Below, piece after piece: positions 1-9,283 of a DNA stretch of 64,000 bases. The position numbers and the translations under genes were made by a program. Under the pieces are notes generated by a model. It searched no databases. It had not been told where the DNA came from and saw only the letters and a list, made by a program, of their open reading frames with translations. Position 1 is the first letter of the stretch; every line of letters begins with the position of its first letter. Origin of the DNA: Lachnospiraceae bacterium (GTDB taxonomy: Bacteria; Bacillota; Clostridia; Lachnospirales; Lachnospiraceae); the NCBI GenBank assembly GCA_022793195.1, contig JAAWCJ010000016.1:124001-188000 (forward strand). Reading direction: 5' to 3'.

Positions 1-873
1 GGGATTTTCACCAATCTTTCACCGGATCATATTGGCCCGGGCGAGCATGAAAATTTTGAGGATTACCTGTACCAGAAAAGCCGCTTGTTTTTAAACTGCG
101 ATACAGGTGTCATTAACCAGGATGATAAATGGGCCGGGGATATGACGGTCAGGGCTTCCTGTCGCCTGGTGACTTATGGGATTTCGACAGGGGATTATAA
201 GGCAGCGGAGCCGGTCCGTTATAAAGACAGCCGGATGCTGGGGTGTGAATACCGGCTGGAAGGAAAGGCTTCGGAGACCGTTTTTTTGCCCCTGCCGGGA
301 GAATACAATATCCGAAACAGCCTTGCGGCCATTGCTGCCGCTTCGGAACTGGGAGTACCTGCCCGGACGGCGGCAAAAGCCCTTGAAAAGGTTCAGGTGC
401 CCGGCCGTATGGAGGTGGTTTCCGGGAGTGGCCATTTGTGGGTGATCGTGGATTATGCACACAATGAAAGCAGTATGGAGAATCTTTTGGGGACACTGAA
501 AGAGTATGAGCCGCGCCGACTGATCTGTGTATTTGGCTGCGGGGGAAACCGTTCTCCCATCCGCCGGATTGGGATGGGCAGGGCAGCGGGAAAATGGGCG
601 GATATTTCTGTTGTGACGGCAGATAATTCCAGGTATGAACCGCTGGCGGATATTATTTCGGCCATTGAAGAGGGGATTAAGGAAAGCGGTGGAAATTATG
701 TGGTAATCCCCGACAGGCGGGAAGCCATTGGATATGCCATCCGCCATGGAAAGCTGGGTGATATCATAGCCATCATTGGAAAAGGCCATGAGGAATACCA
801 GGAGACAAAAGGGCAGCGCGTCCCTTTTTCAGACAGAGGGGAAGCAAAAGCGGCGCTGCTTATTTATAAGTGA
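1..873 (+). CDS. murE: MurE-family UDP-N-acetylmuramyl peptide ligase, 5'-truncated by window edge
   Basis: Frame 1 is open from the first base, so the gene begins outside the window; about 290 C-terminal residues are present. They contain the central Mur-ligase signature TNLSPDHI, the C-terminal domain signature VDYAHN, a glycine-rich CVFGCGGNRS segment and the terminal IIGKGHE motif. The family adds the third amino acid (meso-diaminopimelate or lysine) to UDP-MurNAc-L-Ala-D-Glu in the cytoplasm during peptidoglycan synthesis. The usual DAP-recognition motif DNPR reads DNSR here (VTADNSRYEP), so the amino acid added cannot be read with certainty. murF starts 10 bases after the stop, which supports cell-wall function and one operon. 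Confidence 0.9.
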   Translation, partial: GIFTNLSPDHIGPGEHENFEDYLYQKSRLFLNCDTGVINQDDKWAGDMTVRASCRLVTYGISTGDYKAAEPVRYKDSRMLGCEYRLEGKASETVFLPLPGEYNIRNSLAAIAAASELGVPARTAAKALEKVQVPGRMEVVSGSGHLWVIVDYAHNESSMENLLGTLKEYEPRRLICVFGCGGNRSPIRRIGMGRAAGKWADISVVTADNSRYEPLADIISAIEEGIKESGGNYVVIPDRREAIGYAIRHGKLGDIIAIIGKGHEEYQETKGQRVPFSDRGEAKAALLIYK

Positions 874-883
874 GAGGATAAAG

Positions 884-2269
884 ATGGAGCAGACAACGGT
901 AAAAGATATTGTAAGGGCTTCAGGAGGCAGGCTTTTGGCTGGAGATCCTGACACACGGATTGAGAATGTAAGTATTGATTCCAGGGAAATGAAAGGGAAG
1001 GATTTATTTGTGCCTTTGATCGGGGAGCGCTCCGATGCACATGATTACCTGGCGCAGGCCATAGAAAACGGGGCAGAGGCCGTACTTTGTTCCAGGGACA
1101 TGAAGCCTCTTCCCGGGGCAGCCTGGATTCAAGTGGAAGATACGCTGAAAGGGTTGCAGGCGGTGGGAAAGGATTACAGGGAGCGGATGGGCATCCCGGT
1201 GATCGGCGTCACGGGAAGCGTGGGCAAGACCACCACCAGGGAAATGGTAGCGACGGCCCTTGGGGCAGGGTTTCGTGTCTTTAAGACGTCAAAAAATTTC
1301 AACAGCGATATTGGCCTTCCCGTTACCATGACGGAGATGGGGAAAAAGGATGAGCTGGCGGTTTTGGAAATGGGTATGAGTGATTTTGGGGAAATGGAGC
1401 TTCTTTCTTCCCTGGCACAGCCTTTGGCGGCTGTCATCACAAATATTGGCGTAGCCCATATTGAGCAGCTGGGGACGAGGGAGAATATATTTAAAGAAAA
1501 ACTTAAAATCGCTTCCTCCATGAAGCCGGGAGGCACACTGATTCTCAATGGAGATGATGAGTATTTGAAAACGGTGCCGGCAGACTGTGGTTTTCAGAGG
1601 ATTTTTTATGGCTTTGGCGACGACTGCCAGTACAGGGCCAGGCAGGTGAAACTGAACGGCGCCGGTACGGAGTTTACAGCCCTCAGTGATAAAGAACGGG
1701 TTACGCTGCGGCTTCCGGTCATGGGAAAACACATGGTTATGGATGCGCTGGCTGCTTTGGCGGCTGCCTCCCTCTATGGGATTTCCATGGAACAGGCGGC
1801 AAAGGCCCTGGAGAATTTTGAAGGGTTTAAAAACCGTCAGCAGATTTACCATTTTTCAGATTTCACGGTTATTGATGACACTTATAATGCAAGCCCGGAT
1901 TCCATGAGGGCAGCCCTGGAGGTGCTTGACGGAATGGAAGCCCAGGGAAAAAAGATTGCGGTTTTGGCAAATATGCTGGAGCTGGGGGAAGACAGCCGCA
2001 CATTCCACCGCCAGGTGGGGCAGTTTGCGGCAGGGCTTTCCATAGACTGCCTCCTCTGTATAGGGGAACTGGCAGAGGAAATCGGAAACGGATTCCTGGA
2101 AGAACAGGCCGCTCAAGGAATAAAAAGTGCAAAGGTCCGTTTTTTTACCACCAATGGGGAAGCCCTTCCATTTTTGAAAACACTGGCCGGCGAGGGCAAT
2201 CTCCTGCTTTTTAAAGGCTCCAACAGTATGAAGCTGGGAGAGCTTGTGGGAGCTTTAAAGGAACAATAA
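884..2269 (+). CDS. murF: UDP-N-acetylmuramoyl-tripeptide--D-alanyl-D-alanine ligase
   Basis: 461 residues from the ATG at 884, chosen because GAGAGG lies just upstream and the family N-terminus (domain for UDP binding, SIDSREMKGKDLFVPL) begins there; an earlier in-frame ATG at 776 would run deep into murE. The P-loop GVTGSVGKTTT is at residues 108-118, and the C-terminal domain carries DDTYNASPDSM. It ligates D-Ala-D-Ala to the UDP-MurNAc-tripeptide with ATP in the cytoplasm, the last soluble step of the precursor. Length matches the family (about 450-460). It is probably co-transcribed with murE. Confidence 0.96.
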   Translation: MEQTTVKDIVRASGGRLLAGDPDTRIENVSIDSREMKGKDLFVPLIGERSDAHDYLAQAIENGAEAVLCSRDMKPLPGAAWIQVEDTLKGLQAVGKDYRERMGIPVIGVTGSVGKTTTREMVATALGAGFRVFKTSKNFNSDIGLPVTMTEMGKKDELAVLEMGMSDFGEMELLSSLAQPLAAVITNIGVAHIEQLGTRENIFKEKLKIASSMKPGGTLILNGDDEYLKTVPADCGFQRIFYGFGDDCQYRARQVKLNGAGTEFTALSDKERVTLRLPVMGKHMVMDALAALAAASLYGISMEQAAKALENFEGFKNRQQIYHFSDFTVIDDTYNASPDSMRAALEVLDGMEAQGKKIAVLANMLELGEDSRTFHRQVGQFAAGLSIDCLLCIGELAEEIGNGFLEEQAAQGIKSAKVRFFTTNGEALPFLKTLAGEGNLLLFKGSNSMKLGELVGALKEQ

Positions 2270-2318
2270 GATTCCTGGGACAGTCAGGATATTTTTTACG
2301 GAAAGAGAATAAAACTAT

Positions 2319-4529
2319 ATGTTAAAACCATATGCGGATGTCATTATTGACATTACCCATACGGCGGTGGATCGGATTTTTCAGTATGAAATACCGGAAG
2401 AATTGTCAGGGCAGGTTTCCTTAGGTATGAAAATCCGGGCGCCATTTGGACAGGGGAACCGCCTGCAGGACGGCTATATCGTTGGTTTTTCGGAGAAAGC
2501 GGATTATGATCCCCTTAAAATAAAAAAAATAGCATCCATCTGTGAGGACAGTATGCCCATTGAGGGCCAGTTGATCTGCCTGGCCGCGTGGATGAAGGAG
2601 CATTACGGTTCCACCATGATACAGGCGTTAAAGACAGTGCTGCCTGTAAAGCGGAAGGTGAAGACTGTCCAAAAACGGTATTTGGTGAGAAATGCAGGAG
2701 AAGAGGAGTGTATGGAACTTCTCTCTCTCTGCCGGAAAAAGAACCAGAAAGCGAGAGTACGGTTTTTGGAGGCCCTTTTGGAGGACTGTGTCCTGCCTTA
2801 TGAAATGGTAGTGCAGAAACTTCGGGTATCACCGGCCTCTTTTAAACCCTTCCTCACAGAAGGAATATGCAGGCTGGAGACGGAGAGCAGTTACCGGAAT
2901 CCGGTGAAGGACCATTCGCCGGGGGAGGGGGGCGTCTGCCTGAACCAGGAGCAGAGGATGGCGGTTTCCGGTATCCTGTCGGTCTGGGAGGGAGACAGGA
3001 ATCCATGCCTCCTCCATGGGATTACAGGAAGCGGGAAGACAGAAGTTTATATGGAATTGATCCGCCATGTGATTAAAAAAGGGAAACAGGCCATCGTACT
3101 GATCCCGGAGATTGCTTTGACCTGGCAAACGGTGATGCGGTTTTACCGTCAGTTTGGGGACAGGGTCTCTATCGTCCATTCAAGGCTTTCTGCAGGGGAA
3201 AAATCCGACCAGATGGAGCGGGCAAGACGGGGAGAACTGGACATTATGATTGGTCCGCGTTCCGCCCTTTTTACGCCGTTCCCGAACCTGGGCCTTGTGG
3301 TGATTGATGAGGAACATGAGACAGCTTATAAAAGTGAAACCGTTCCCAGGTATCATGCTGTGGATACTGCCATTGAACGGTGCCGTCTGGCGGGGGCCGT
3401 GGCAGTCCTTGGGTCGGCGACACCTTCGGCGGCGTCTTATTACAGGGCGCAAAGCGGGGTTTATCATTTTTTCCAGATAAAAAACCGGGCCAGGGAGGCC
3501 AGTGCGCTTCCGGCAGTGGAGATCGTTGACTTAAGGGAGGAGCTTAAAGCCGGAAACAGAGGGATTTTCAGCCGGAGACTTATGGAACTGATGGAAAAAA
3601 CCCTGGAGCGGGGAGAACAGATTTTATTGTTTTTAAACCGGAGAGGATATGCCGGTTTTGTCTCCTGCCGTTCCTGTGGAAAGGCTGTCAAATGTCCCCA
3701 CTGTGACGTGAGCCTGAAAGCCCACCGGGACGGAACACTCAAATGCCATTATTGCGGCTATGAAGTTCCCATCCCAAAGAGGTGCCCTTCCTGTGGTTCC
3801 GAATATATTGCCGGCTTCGGGACAGGGACGCAGAAAGTGGAGGCCCTGGTGAGAGCCATGTTTCCGAAAGCGGGAATCCTTCGGATGGATATGGATACGA
3901 CTGCAAAAAAAGGGAGCCACGATGCCATTTTGTCTGCGTTTGCCGACGGAAAAGCGGACATCCTGATTGGAACCCAGATGATTGTGAAGGGACATGATTT
4001 CCCCAAAGTGACATTGGTGGGAATTCTGGCAGCCGATCTTTCCCTGTATTCCGGCGGCTATGAGGCGGGGGAGCGGACATTTTCCCTTTTAACCCAGGCG
4101 GCAGGCCGGGCCGGCAGAGACAGTCTTCCCGGCCATGTGGTGATTCAGAGCTATTCACCGGATCATTATAGTGTGGAAGCTGCCGCCAGTCAGGATTATG
4201 AGGGGTTTTACTGGCATGAAATTTTGTATCGGAAGTTGCTTTGTTATCCTCCTGTTTACAGGATGCTTTCGCTGCTTATTACTTCCAGGGAAGAGGAAAC
4301 GGCCATTCATATGGCTGAGGTGGTAAAGAAGCAGGCGGAGGCAGCAAATGAGGAAGGAACCTTTGAGCTGGTGGGACCGGCAAAAGCTTCTGTGTCAAAG
4401 ATTAATGATATGTACCGATATACGTTTTACGCCAAATGTGAAGCGAAGGAGCCTCTTTTGGAGCTTATGGGGCAGTTGGAGGCGCTTTCGTGGGACAAGG
4501 GTGTCTTATATCAGTTTGATTTAGAATAA
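2319..4529 (+). CDS. priA: Primosomal protein N' (PriA replication-restart helicase)
   Basis: 736 residues. The N-terminal DNA-binding domain is followed by Walker A GITGSGKT at 234-241, the DEEH box (VIDEEHE) and an eight-cysteine zinc-binding insert of about 45 residues (CRSC, CPHC, CHYC, CPSC pairs), the hallmark of PriA. The C-terminal helicase half contains GTGTQKVE and AGRAGR. PriA recognises stalled forks and D-loops and reloads the replicative helicase. The gene lies between murF and def, the common Firmicutes order priA-def-fmt. Confidence 0.97.
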   Translation: MLKPYADVIIDITHTAVDRIFQYEIPEELSGQVSLGMKIRAPFGQGNRLQDGYIVGFSEKADYDPLKIKKIASICEDSMPIEGQLICLAAWMKEHYGSTMIQALKTVLPVKRKVKTVQKRYLVRNAGEEECMELLSLCRKKNQKARVRFLEALLEDCVLPYEMVVQKLRVSPASFKPFLTEGICRLETESSYRNPVKDHSPGEGGVCLNQEQRMAVSGILSVWEGDRNPCLLHGITGSGKTEVYMELIRHVIKKGKQAIVLIPEIALTWQTVMRFYRQFGDRVSIVHSRLSAGEKSDQMERARRGELDIMIGPRSALFTPFPNLGLVVIDEEHETAYKSETVPRYHAVDTAIERCRLAGAVAVLGSATPSAASYYRAQSGVYHFFQIKNRAREASALPAVEIVDLREELKAGNRGIFSRRLMELMEKTLERGEQILLFLNRRGYAGFVSCRSCGKAVKCPHCDVSLKAHRDGTLKCHYCGYEVPIPKRCPSCGSEYIAGFGTGTQKVEALVRAMFPKAGILRMDMDTTAKKGSHDAILSAFADGKADILIGTQMIVKGHDFPKVTLVGILAADLSLYSGGYEAGERTFSLLTQAAGRAGRDSLPGHVVIQSYSPDHYSVEAAASQDYEGFYWHEILYRKLLCYPPVYRMLSLLITSREEETAIHMAEVVKKQAEAANEEGTFELVGPAKASVSKINDMYRYTFYAKCEAKEPLLELMGQLEALSWDKGVLYQFDLE

Positions 4530-4570
4530 AAACAGTAATTATATAATTTTAGTGGAAAGGACGTGGCGGT

Positions 4571-5041
4571 ATGGCGCTTAGAACAATCCGGGAAATCGGA
4601 GACGAAGTACTGACGAAGACGGCAAAAGAAGTGGAAGGGATGACACCGCGGACGAAAAAACTGATCGCGGACATGCTGGATACCATGTATGAAGCGGAGG
4701 GGGTAGGTTTGGCAGCCCCTCAGGTGGGGATTCTCAAGAGGATTGTCACCATTGATGTGGGGGATGGGCCCATTGTCCTGATCAATCCGGTGATTCAGGA
4801 GACAGGAGGGGAACAGACAGGGCCGGAAGGGTGCCTGAGCGTTCCGGGGAAGCAGGGGATTGTCACCAGGCCAAATGAAGTGACGGTAAAAGCCCTGGAT
4901 GAAAATATGGAGGAGCAGGTCATTACAGGGACGGAACTTTTGGCCAGGGCCATCTGCCATGAATGTGACCATCTGGATGGGAAGCTTTATGTGGAACTGG
5001 TGGAAGGGGAGCTGACCGACGTGACAGATGAAGAGGAATAA
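4571..5041 (+). CDS. def: Peptide deformylase
   Basis: 156 residues with all three deformylase motifs in order: GVGLAAPQVG, EGCLSVPG (Cys metal ligand) and HECDHLDG (the HExxH-type metal site). The enzyme removes the formyl group from the N-terminal Met of nascent proteins using Fe2+ or another divalent metal. The start has GGAAAGG about 8 bases upstream. The next gene is fmt, which makes the formyl-Met-tRNA, so addition and removal of the formyl group are encoded together. Confidence 0.97.
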   Translation: MALRTIREIGDEVLTKTAKEVEGMTPRTKKLIADMLDTMYEAEGVGLAAPQVGILKRIVTIDVGDGPIVLINPVIQETGGEQTGPEGCLSVPGKQGIVTRPNEVTVKALDENMEEQVITGTELLARAICHECDHLDGKLYVELVEGELTDVTDEEE

Positions 5042-5163
5042 CGTGGAAAAGAGGCAGCCAGGCGCCTCTCATATGGGGAGGCCCTTAAAAAATTCTTAAA
5101 AATGTGTGAAAAGTGCAGCTTTTGCAGAAAAACAGAGTATACTGGAAGATGGAGGAAAGGCTT

Positions 5164-6111
5164 ATGAAACTGGTGTTTATGGGAACTCCGGAGTTTTCGG
5201 TCCCGGCCTTTGAGGCGCTTCTTTCCGGCGGACATACGGTGGAAGCAGTTGTCACCCAGCCTGACAAGCCCAGGGGAAGGGGAAAAGAAATGCAGGAGAC
5301 GCCGGTGAAACAGGCGGCACTGGCCCATAAAATCCCGGTGCTTCAGCCGGAACGGGTCAGGGGCAATGAAGAATTTTTAGAACAGTTAAGAAAAATAAAT
5401 CCGGATGTCATTGTGGTGATCGCTTTTGGACAGATTCTTCCCAAAGAAGTCCTTGAGCTACCCCGATACGGCTGTATCAATATTCATGCCTCCCTGCTTC
5501 CTAAATACCGGGGAGCGGCCCCGATTCAGTGGGTGATCATTGACGGGGAAACAGAGACAGGGATTACTACGATGTATATGGAGGAAGGGCTGGATACAGG
5601 AGACATGCTTTTAAAAACCGCAGTACCCATTGCAGAGGATGAAACGGGAGGCAGCCTTCATGATAAACTGGCAGCAGCCGGCGGTCCCCTGATTCTGGAA
5701 ACTCTGCGGGGCCTTGAAGCAGGAACCTTAAAACGGACACCTCAGACGGGAGAAACATGTTATGCAAAAATACTGACAAAATCTCTCGGAAAAATTGACT
5801 GGTCCATGGACGCTGTTTCCATTGAACGGCTGATTAGGGGACTTTCCCCGTGGCCCAGCGCTTATGGATATCTTGGAAAAAAGACGGTGAAGTTCTGGAA
5901 AGCGGAAGTCTGTGACGGTGAAGGTATGGAACCGATAAAAGGCGGCCGGCCCGGCACGGTGGCTGCCGTTACAAAAGGCCGTATTTTGATTCAGACAGGG
6001 AAAGGGTTCCTGGCGGTGAAGGAGTTGCAGCTGGAAGGGAAGAAACGGATGGATGCAGGATCATTCCTGCGGGGATATCCCCTGAAAGCAGGGGACAGAA
6101 TGGAGGGATAA
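5164..6111 (+). CDS. fmt: Methionyl-tRNA formyltransferase
   Basis: 315 residues from the ATG at 5164, which has GGAGGAAAGG about 6 bases upstream; the longer in-frame start at 5113 would add 17 non-conserved residues. The protein opens with MKLVFMGTPEFSVPAF and has the folate-site signature SLLPKYRGAAPIQW, then a C-terminal OB-like domain. It transfers a formyl group from 10-formyl-THF to Met-tRNAfMet. It follows def by about 120 bases and is followed after 3 bases by the metallopeptidase gene. Confidence 0.97.
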   Translation: MKLVFMGTPEFSVPAFEALLSGGHTVEAVVTQPDKPRGRGKEMQETPVKQAALAHKIPVLQPERVRGNEEFLEQLRKINPDVIVVIAFGQILPKEVLELPRYGCINIHASLLPKYRGAAPIQWVIIDGETETGITTMYMEEGLDTGDMLLKTAVPIAEDETGGSLHDKLAAAGGPLILETLRGLEAGTLKRTPQTGETCYAKILTKSLGKIDWSMDAVSIERLIRGLSPWPSAYGYLGKKTVKFWKAEVCDGEGMEPIKGGRPGTVAAVTKGRILIQTGKGFLAVKELQLEGKKRMDAGSFLRGYPLKAGDRMEG

Positions 6112-6114
6112 GAT

Positions 6115-6837
6115 ATGCCTTATTACTATGGATACGGTTACTATTTTGACCCCACATGGATTTTAGTGTTGGTGGGGATGGTGATCTGTATGATTGCATC
6201 GGCAAGGGTGAGGACCACTTTTTCCAAATATTCAAAAGTGATGAGCCGCACCGGTATGACGGGGGCAGAAGCTGCCAGGCGTTTATTGGACAGCCAGGGC
6301 ATATACGGAGTACAGGTACTTCCCGTATCCGGAAATCTGACAGATCATTACGATCCCAGAGATAAAACCTTAAAGCTTTCCCAGTCTGTGTATGGAAGCC
6401 GTTCCGTGGCAGCCATCGGGGTGGCGGCCCATGAGTGCGGTCATGCCATTCAGGATGAAGTGGGGTATTCTCCTTTAAGGCTTCGGACCGCTTTTGTGCC
6501 TGTGGCCAATTTCGGTTCCAGCATCAGCATGATATTGATTATTGCCGGATTGATTTTTGGCGCCAGGGGAGGAAGTTATTCGATTTTGGTGAATATTGGG
6601 ATTTTTTGCTTTTCGCTGGCTGTGTTATTCCAGCTGATTACCCTTCCGGTGGAGTTTAACGCATCGAGCCGTGCCCTTACGCTTCTTCAGGATACAGGAA
6701 TCCTTTACGGGGATGAGGCAGCGAAAACAAGAAAAGTGCTTTCAGCGGCGGCTTTGACCTATGTGGCGGGCGCCCTTTCCGCCATGTTGCAGCTTGCCCG
6801 GCTGATTATCCTTTTCGGGGGAAGAAGACGTGACTGA
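6115..6837 (+). CDS. Membrane zinc metallopeptidase, YugP family
   Basis: 240 residues. The N-terminal membrane segment starts near residue 12 (WILVLVGMVICMIASA), followed by a cytoplasmic-type catalytic stretch with the zinc motif AAHECGHAIQ (HExxH-like) and two hydrophobic segments (SMILIIAGLIFGA, IGIFCFSLAVLFQLITLPVEF) and a final hydrophobic helix. This is the YugP-like putative neutral zinc metallopeptidase family, whose substrates are largely unknown. It commonly sits between fmt and rsmB in Clostridia, as here. The stop overlaps the rsmB start by 8 bases. Confidence 0.88.
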   Translation: MPYYYGYGYYFDPTWILVLVGMVICMIASARVRTTFSKYSKVMSRTGMTGAEAARRLLDSQGIYGVQVLPVSGNLTDHYDPRDKTLKLSQSVYGSRSVAAIGVAAHECGHAIQDEVGYSPLRLRTAFVPVANFGSSISMILIIAGLIFGARGGSYSILVNIGIFCFSLAVLFQLITLPVEFNASSRALTLLQDTGILYGDEAAKTRKVLSAAALTYVAGALSAMLQLARLIILFGGRRRD

Positions 6838-8197
6838 TGTACGGGAGCTGAGCCTGGACTGTCTGATGGATATTTTGGAAAAGGGAAAGTACAGCCATGT
6901 GGTCTTGAAGAAGGCTTTAGATGCCCATGGGGAGCTTTCTAAAAGGGACCGGGCTTTTCTCACCTGTCTCACAGAAGGCTGTGTGGAGCGGCTTTATGAG
7001 CTGGATTATGTGATCGACTGCTTTTCCAAATTGAAGACTGCAAAGATGAAGCCTTTGATCAGGGAACTTTTGCGGATGAGCGTATATCAGATCAAATATA
7101 TGGACTCTGTTCCTGACAGGGCTGCCGTAAGCGAAGCGCTGCGGCTGGCCGGAAAGCGGGGGTTTGGTTCTTTAAAAGGCTTTGTGAACGGCGTACTTCG
7201 GAATGTGGCGAGGGAGTATGGTTCTGTTTCTTACCCGAAAAGAGAAGAAGGCTTTTCCCGGTGGGCCAAAGTGGTTTATTCCATGCCGGTCTGGATTACG
7301 GAAGAACTTTTGAAAGAGTATGGGGAAGAGCGTACGGAGCGGATACTTGCCACCAGCCTTTCGGCCAGGCCTCTTTCAGTGCGGTGCAATTTAAGCAGGG
7401 CTTCTATAGAAGAAATTGTGAAAAGCCTTGAAGGACAGGGGATTGGTGTAAAAAGTGTAAAAGATATTCCCAGTGTCCTTATCCTGGAAGGATATGACCG
7501 TCTTTCGGAAACAGAAGCTTTCCGGGAAGGGTTTTTGCAGGTACAGGATATCAGTTCTGTGCTGGCAGGGCTTTCGGCAGGGATTAAACGGGGAGATTTT
7601 GTGCTGGATGTCTGCGGGGCGCCGGGAGGGAAAAGCCTCCATGCGGCAGATCTTCTTATGGGAACAGGCCATGTGGAGGCCAGAGACCTGACGCAGGAAA
7701 AGACAGCCCTTATGAAAGAGAATATAAGACGCAGCGGCCTTTCCAATATTTCAGTAAAAGTATGGGATGCGCTGGTTTTGGATGTATCGATGATTCAGAA
7801 GGCGGACGTGGTTTTGGCGGACTTGCCTTGTTCCGGCATGGGGATTATCGGACGAAAGAGCGATATCAAGTATAAAATGACGAAAGAGCAACAGAGAGAG
7901 CTTTCTGCCCTTCAGCGAAAAATTTTAAGTGTGGTATGGCAGTATGTAAAGCCGGGAGGCCGGTTGGTGTTTTCCACCTGTACGGTGTTCCCTTCGGAAA
8001 ACAGGGAGAATGCCCGATGGTTTACAGAGCAATTTCCCTTTACGCCGGTGAACTTAAAGGAGATTCTCCCGAAACGGTTTTGGGGGGAAGGGGAGCAGAC
8101 GGAAGAAACCGCCGGGGAGTGGCTTCAGCTTTTACCGGGAGAAAGGGAGACCGATGGATTCTTTATTGCAGTGTTCAGAAGAAACGAAATCTTGTAA
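6830..8197 (+). CDS. rsmB: 16S rRNA (cytosine-967-C5)-methyltransferase
   Basis: 455 residues starting at GTG 6830 inside the end of the previous gene, with GGGGGAAGAAG as ribosome binding site. An N-terminal NusB-like helical domain (about 1-140) precedes the NOL1/Nop2/Sun methyltransferase domain: SAM motif DVCGAPGGKS, the Cys of DLPCSG and the catalytic Cys of STCTVF. It methylates C967 of 16S rRNA. The C-terminal FFIAVF segment closes the fold. The 3' end overlaps rlmN by 44 bases in another frame, so translation is probably coupled. Confidence 0.95.
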   Translation: MTDVRELSLDCLMDILEKGKYSHVVLKKALDAHGELSKRDRAFLTCLTEGCVERLYELDYVIDCFSKLKTAKMKPLIRELLRMSVYQIKYMDSVPDRAAVSEALRLAGKRGFGSLKGFVNGVLRNVAREYGSVSYPKREEGFSRWAKVVYSMPVWITEELLKEYGEERTERILATSLSARPLSVRCNLSRASIEEIVKSLEGQGIGVKSVKDIPSVLILEGYDRLSETEAFREGFLQVQDISSVLAGLSAGIKRGDFVLDVCGAPGGKSLHAADLLMGTGHVEARDLTQEKTALMKENIRRSGLSNISVKVWDALVLDVSMIQKADVVLADLPCSGMGIIGRKSDIKYKMTKEQQRELSALQRKILSVVWQYVKPGGRLVFSTCTVFPSENRENARWFTEQFPFTPVNLKEILPKRFWGEGEQTEETAGEWLQLLPGERETDGFFIAVFRRNEIL

Positions 8198-9251
8198 AGA
8201 GAACCCCGCAGTACATAAGGGGGATATCAAATCGCTGAGTTTTGAAGAGTTGGAAACCGTCTTTCTGGACATGGGTGAGAAAGGATTCCGGGCCCGCCAG
8301 GTGTTTTCCTGGCTCCATGAAAAGCAGGCGGCGGATTTTTCAGAAATGACCAATCTGCCACTGGGACTGAGGGAGAGCCTTTCCCGGCAATTTGCCATTA
8401 CCGTTCTGGAACCGGTGGAGGTTCTTGTTTCCAGGTTTGATGCAACCAGAAAGTATTTGTTTCGTCTGGCCGACGGCAATGTCATTGAAAGTGTCTGGAT
8501 GGAATACCATCACGGGAATAGTGTATGTATTTCTTCCCAGGTGGGGTGCCGGATGGGATGCCGTTTCTGCGCATCCACCCTGGACGGACTGGTGCGGGGG
8601 CTTACACCGGCGGAGATGCTGGAGCAGGTATACCGGATGCAGAAGCTGATGGGAAAGAGGGTTTCCAACGTGGTGCTCATGGGTTCGGGAGAACCTATGG
8701 ATAATTACGAAAATGTGGTGAAATTCCTGAGGCTGGTGACAGACAAACGCGGTTTGGGATTAAGTGCCAGGAATATTACAGTCTCCACCTGTGGTCTGCC
8801 GGATGGGATTTACCGCCTTGCAGAAGAAAAACTTCCTGTGACACTGGCCCTTTCCCTCCATGCGCCGGATGATGAAAAACGGCAGGAGCTTATGCCCATT
8901 GCCAGAAAATACAGTTTAAAAGAAGTGCTTCCCGCCTGTGACGCTTACTTTGAAAAAACAGGGCGCCGGGTCAGTTTCGAGTATAGTCTGGTGGCCGGCG
9001 TCAATGATACAAAAGAGGAAGCAAAAGCTCTGGCGGCCCTTTTGAAGGGAAGAAGCTGCCATGTGAACCTGATTCCCGTAAACCCCATAAAAGAGCGGAA
9101 ATACGCGCGTTCCGGGCGGCAGGCCATCGCTGATTTCAAAAATGTACTTGAAAAAAATGAGATTAATGCTACTATAAGAAGAGAAATGGGACGTGATATC
9201 AGCGGGGCCTGTGGCCAGCTGAGGCGTAGTTACAGGGAAAAACGTCCATAA
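8154..9251 (+). CDS. rlmN: Dual-specificity radical-SAM RNA methyltransferase RlmN
   Basis: 365 residues. The radical SAM cluster motif CRMGCRFC is present, with the GSGEPMDNY segment, STCGL (the methyl-carrying Cys) and SGACGQLRR (the second catalytic Cys) near the C-terminus. RlmN makes 2-methyladenosine at A2503 of 23S rRNA and at A37 of some tRNAs. The start overlaps the rsmB end. The first 15 or so residues are poorly conserved and a slightly later start is possible. Confidence 0.96.
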   Translation: MDSLLQCSEETKSCKENPAVHKGDIKSLSFEELETVFLDMGEKGFRARQVFSWLHEKQAADFSEMTNLPLGLRESLSRQFAITVLEPVEVLVSRFDATRKYLFRLADGNVIESVWMEYHHGNSVCISSQVGCRMGCRFCASTLDGLVRGLTPAEMLEQVYRMQKLMGKRVSNVVLMGSGEPMDNYENVVKFLRLVTDKRGLGLSARNITVSTCGLPDGIYRLAEEKLPVTLALSLHAPDDEKRQELMPIARKYSLKEVLPACDAYFEKTGRRVSFEYSLVAGVNDTKEEAKALAALLKGRSCHVNLIPVNPIKERKYARSGRQAIADFKNVLEKNEINATIRREMGRDISGACGQLRRSYREKRP

Positions 9252-9283
9252 AGGCATCTGTTCAGGCAGAAGGAGGATAGACC

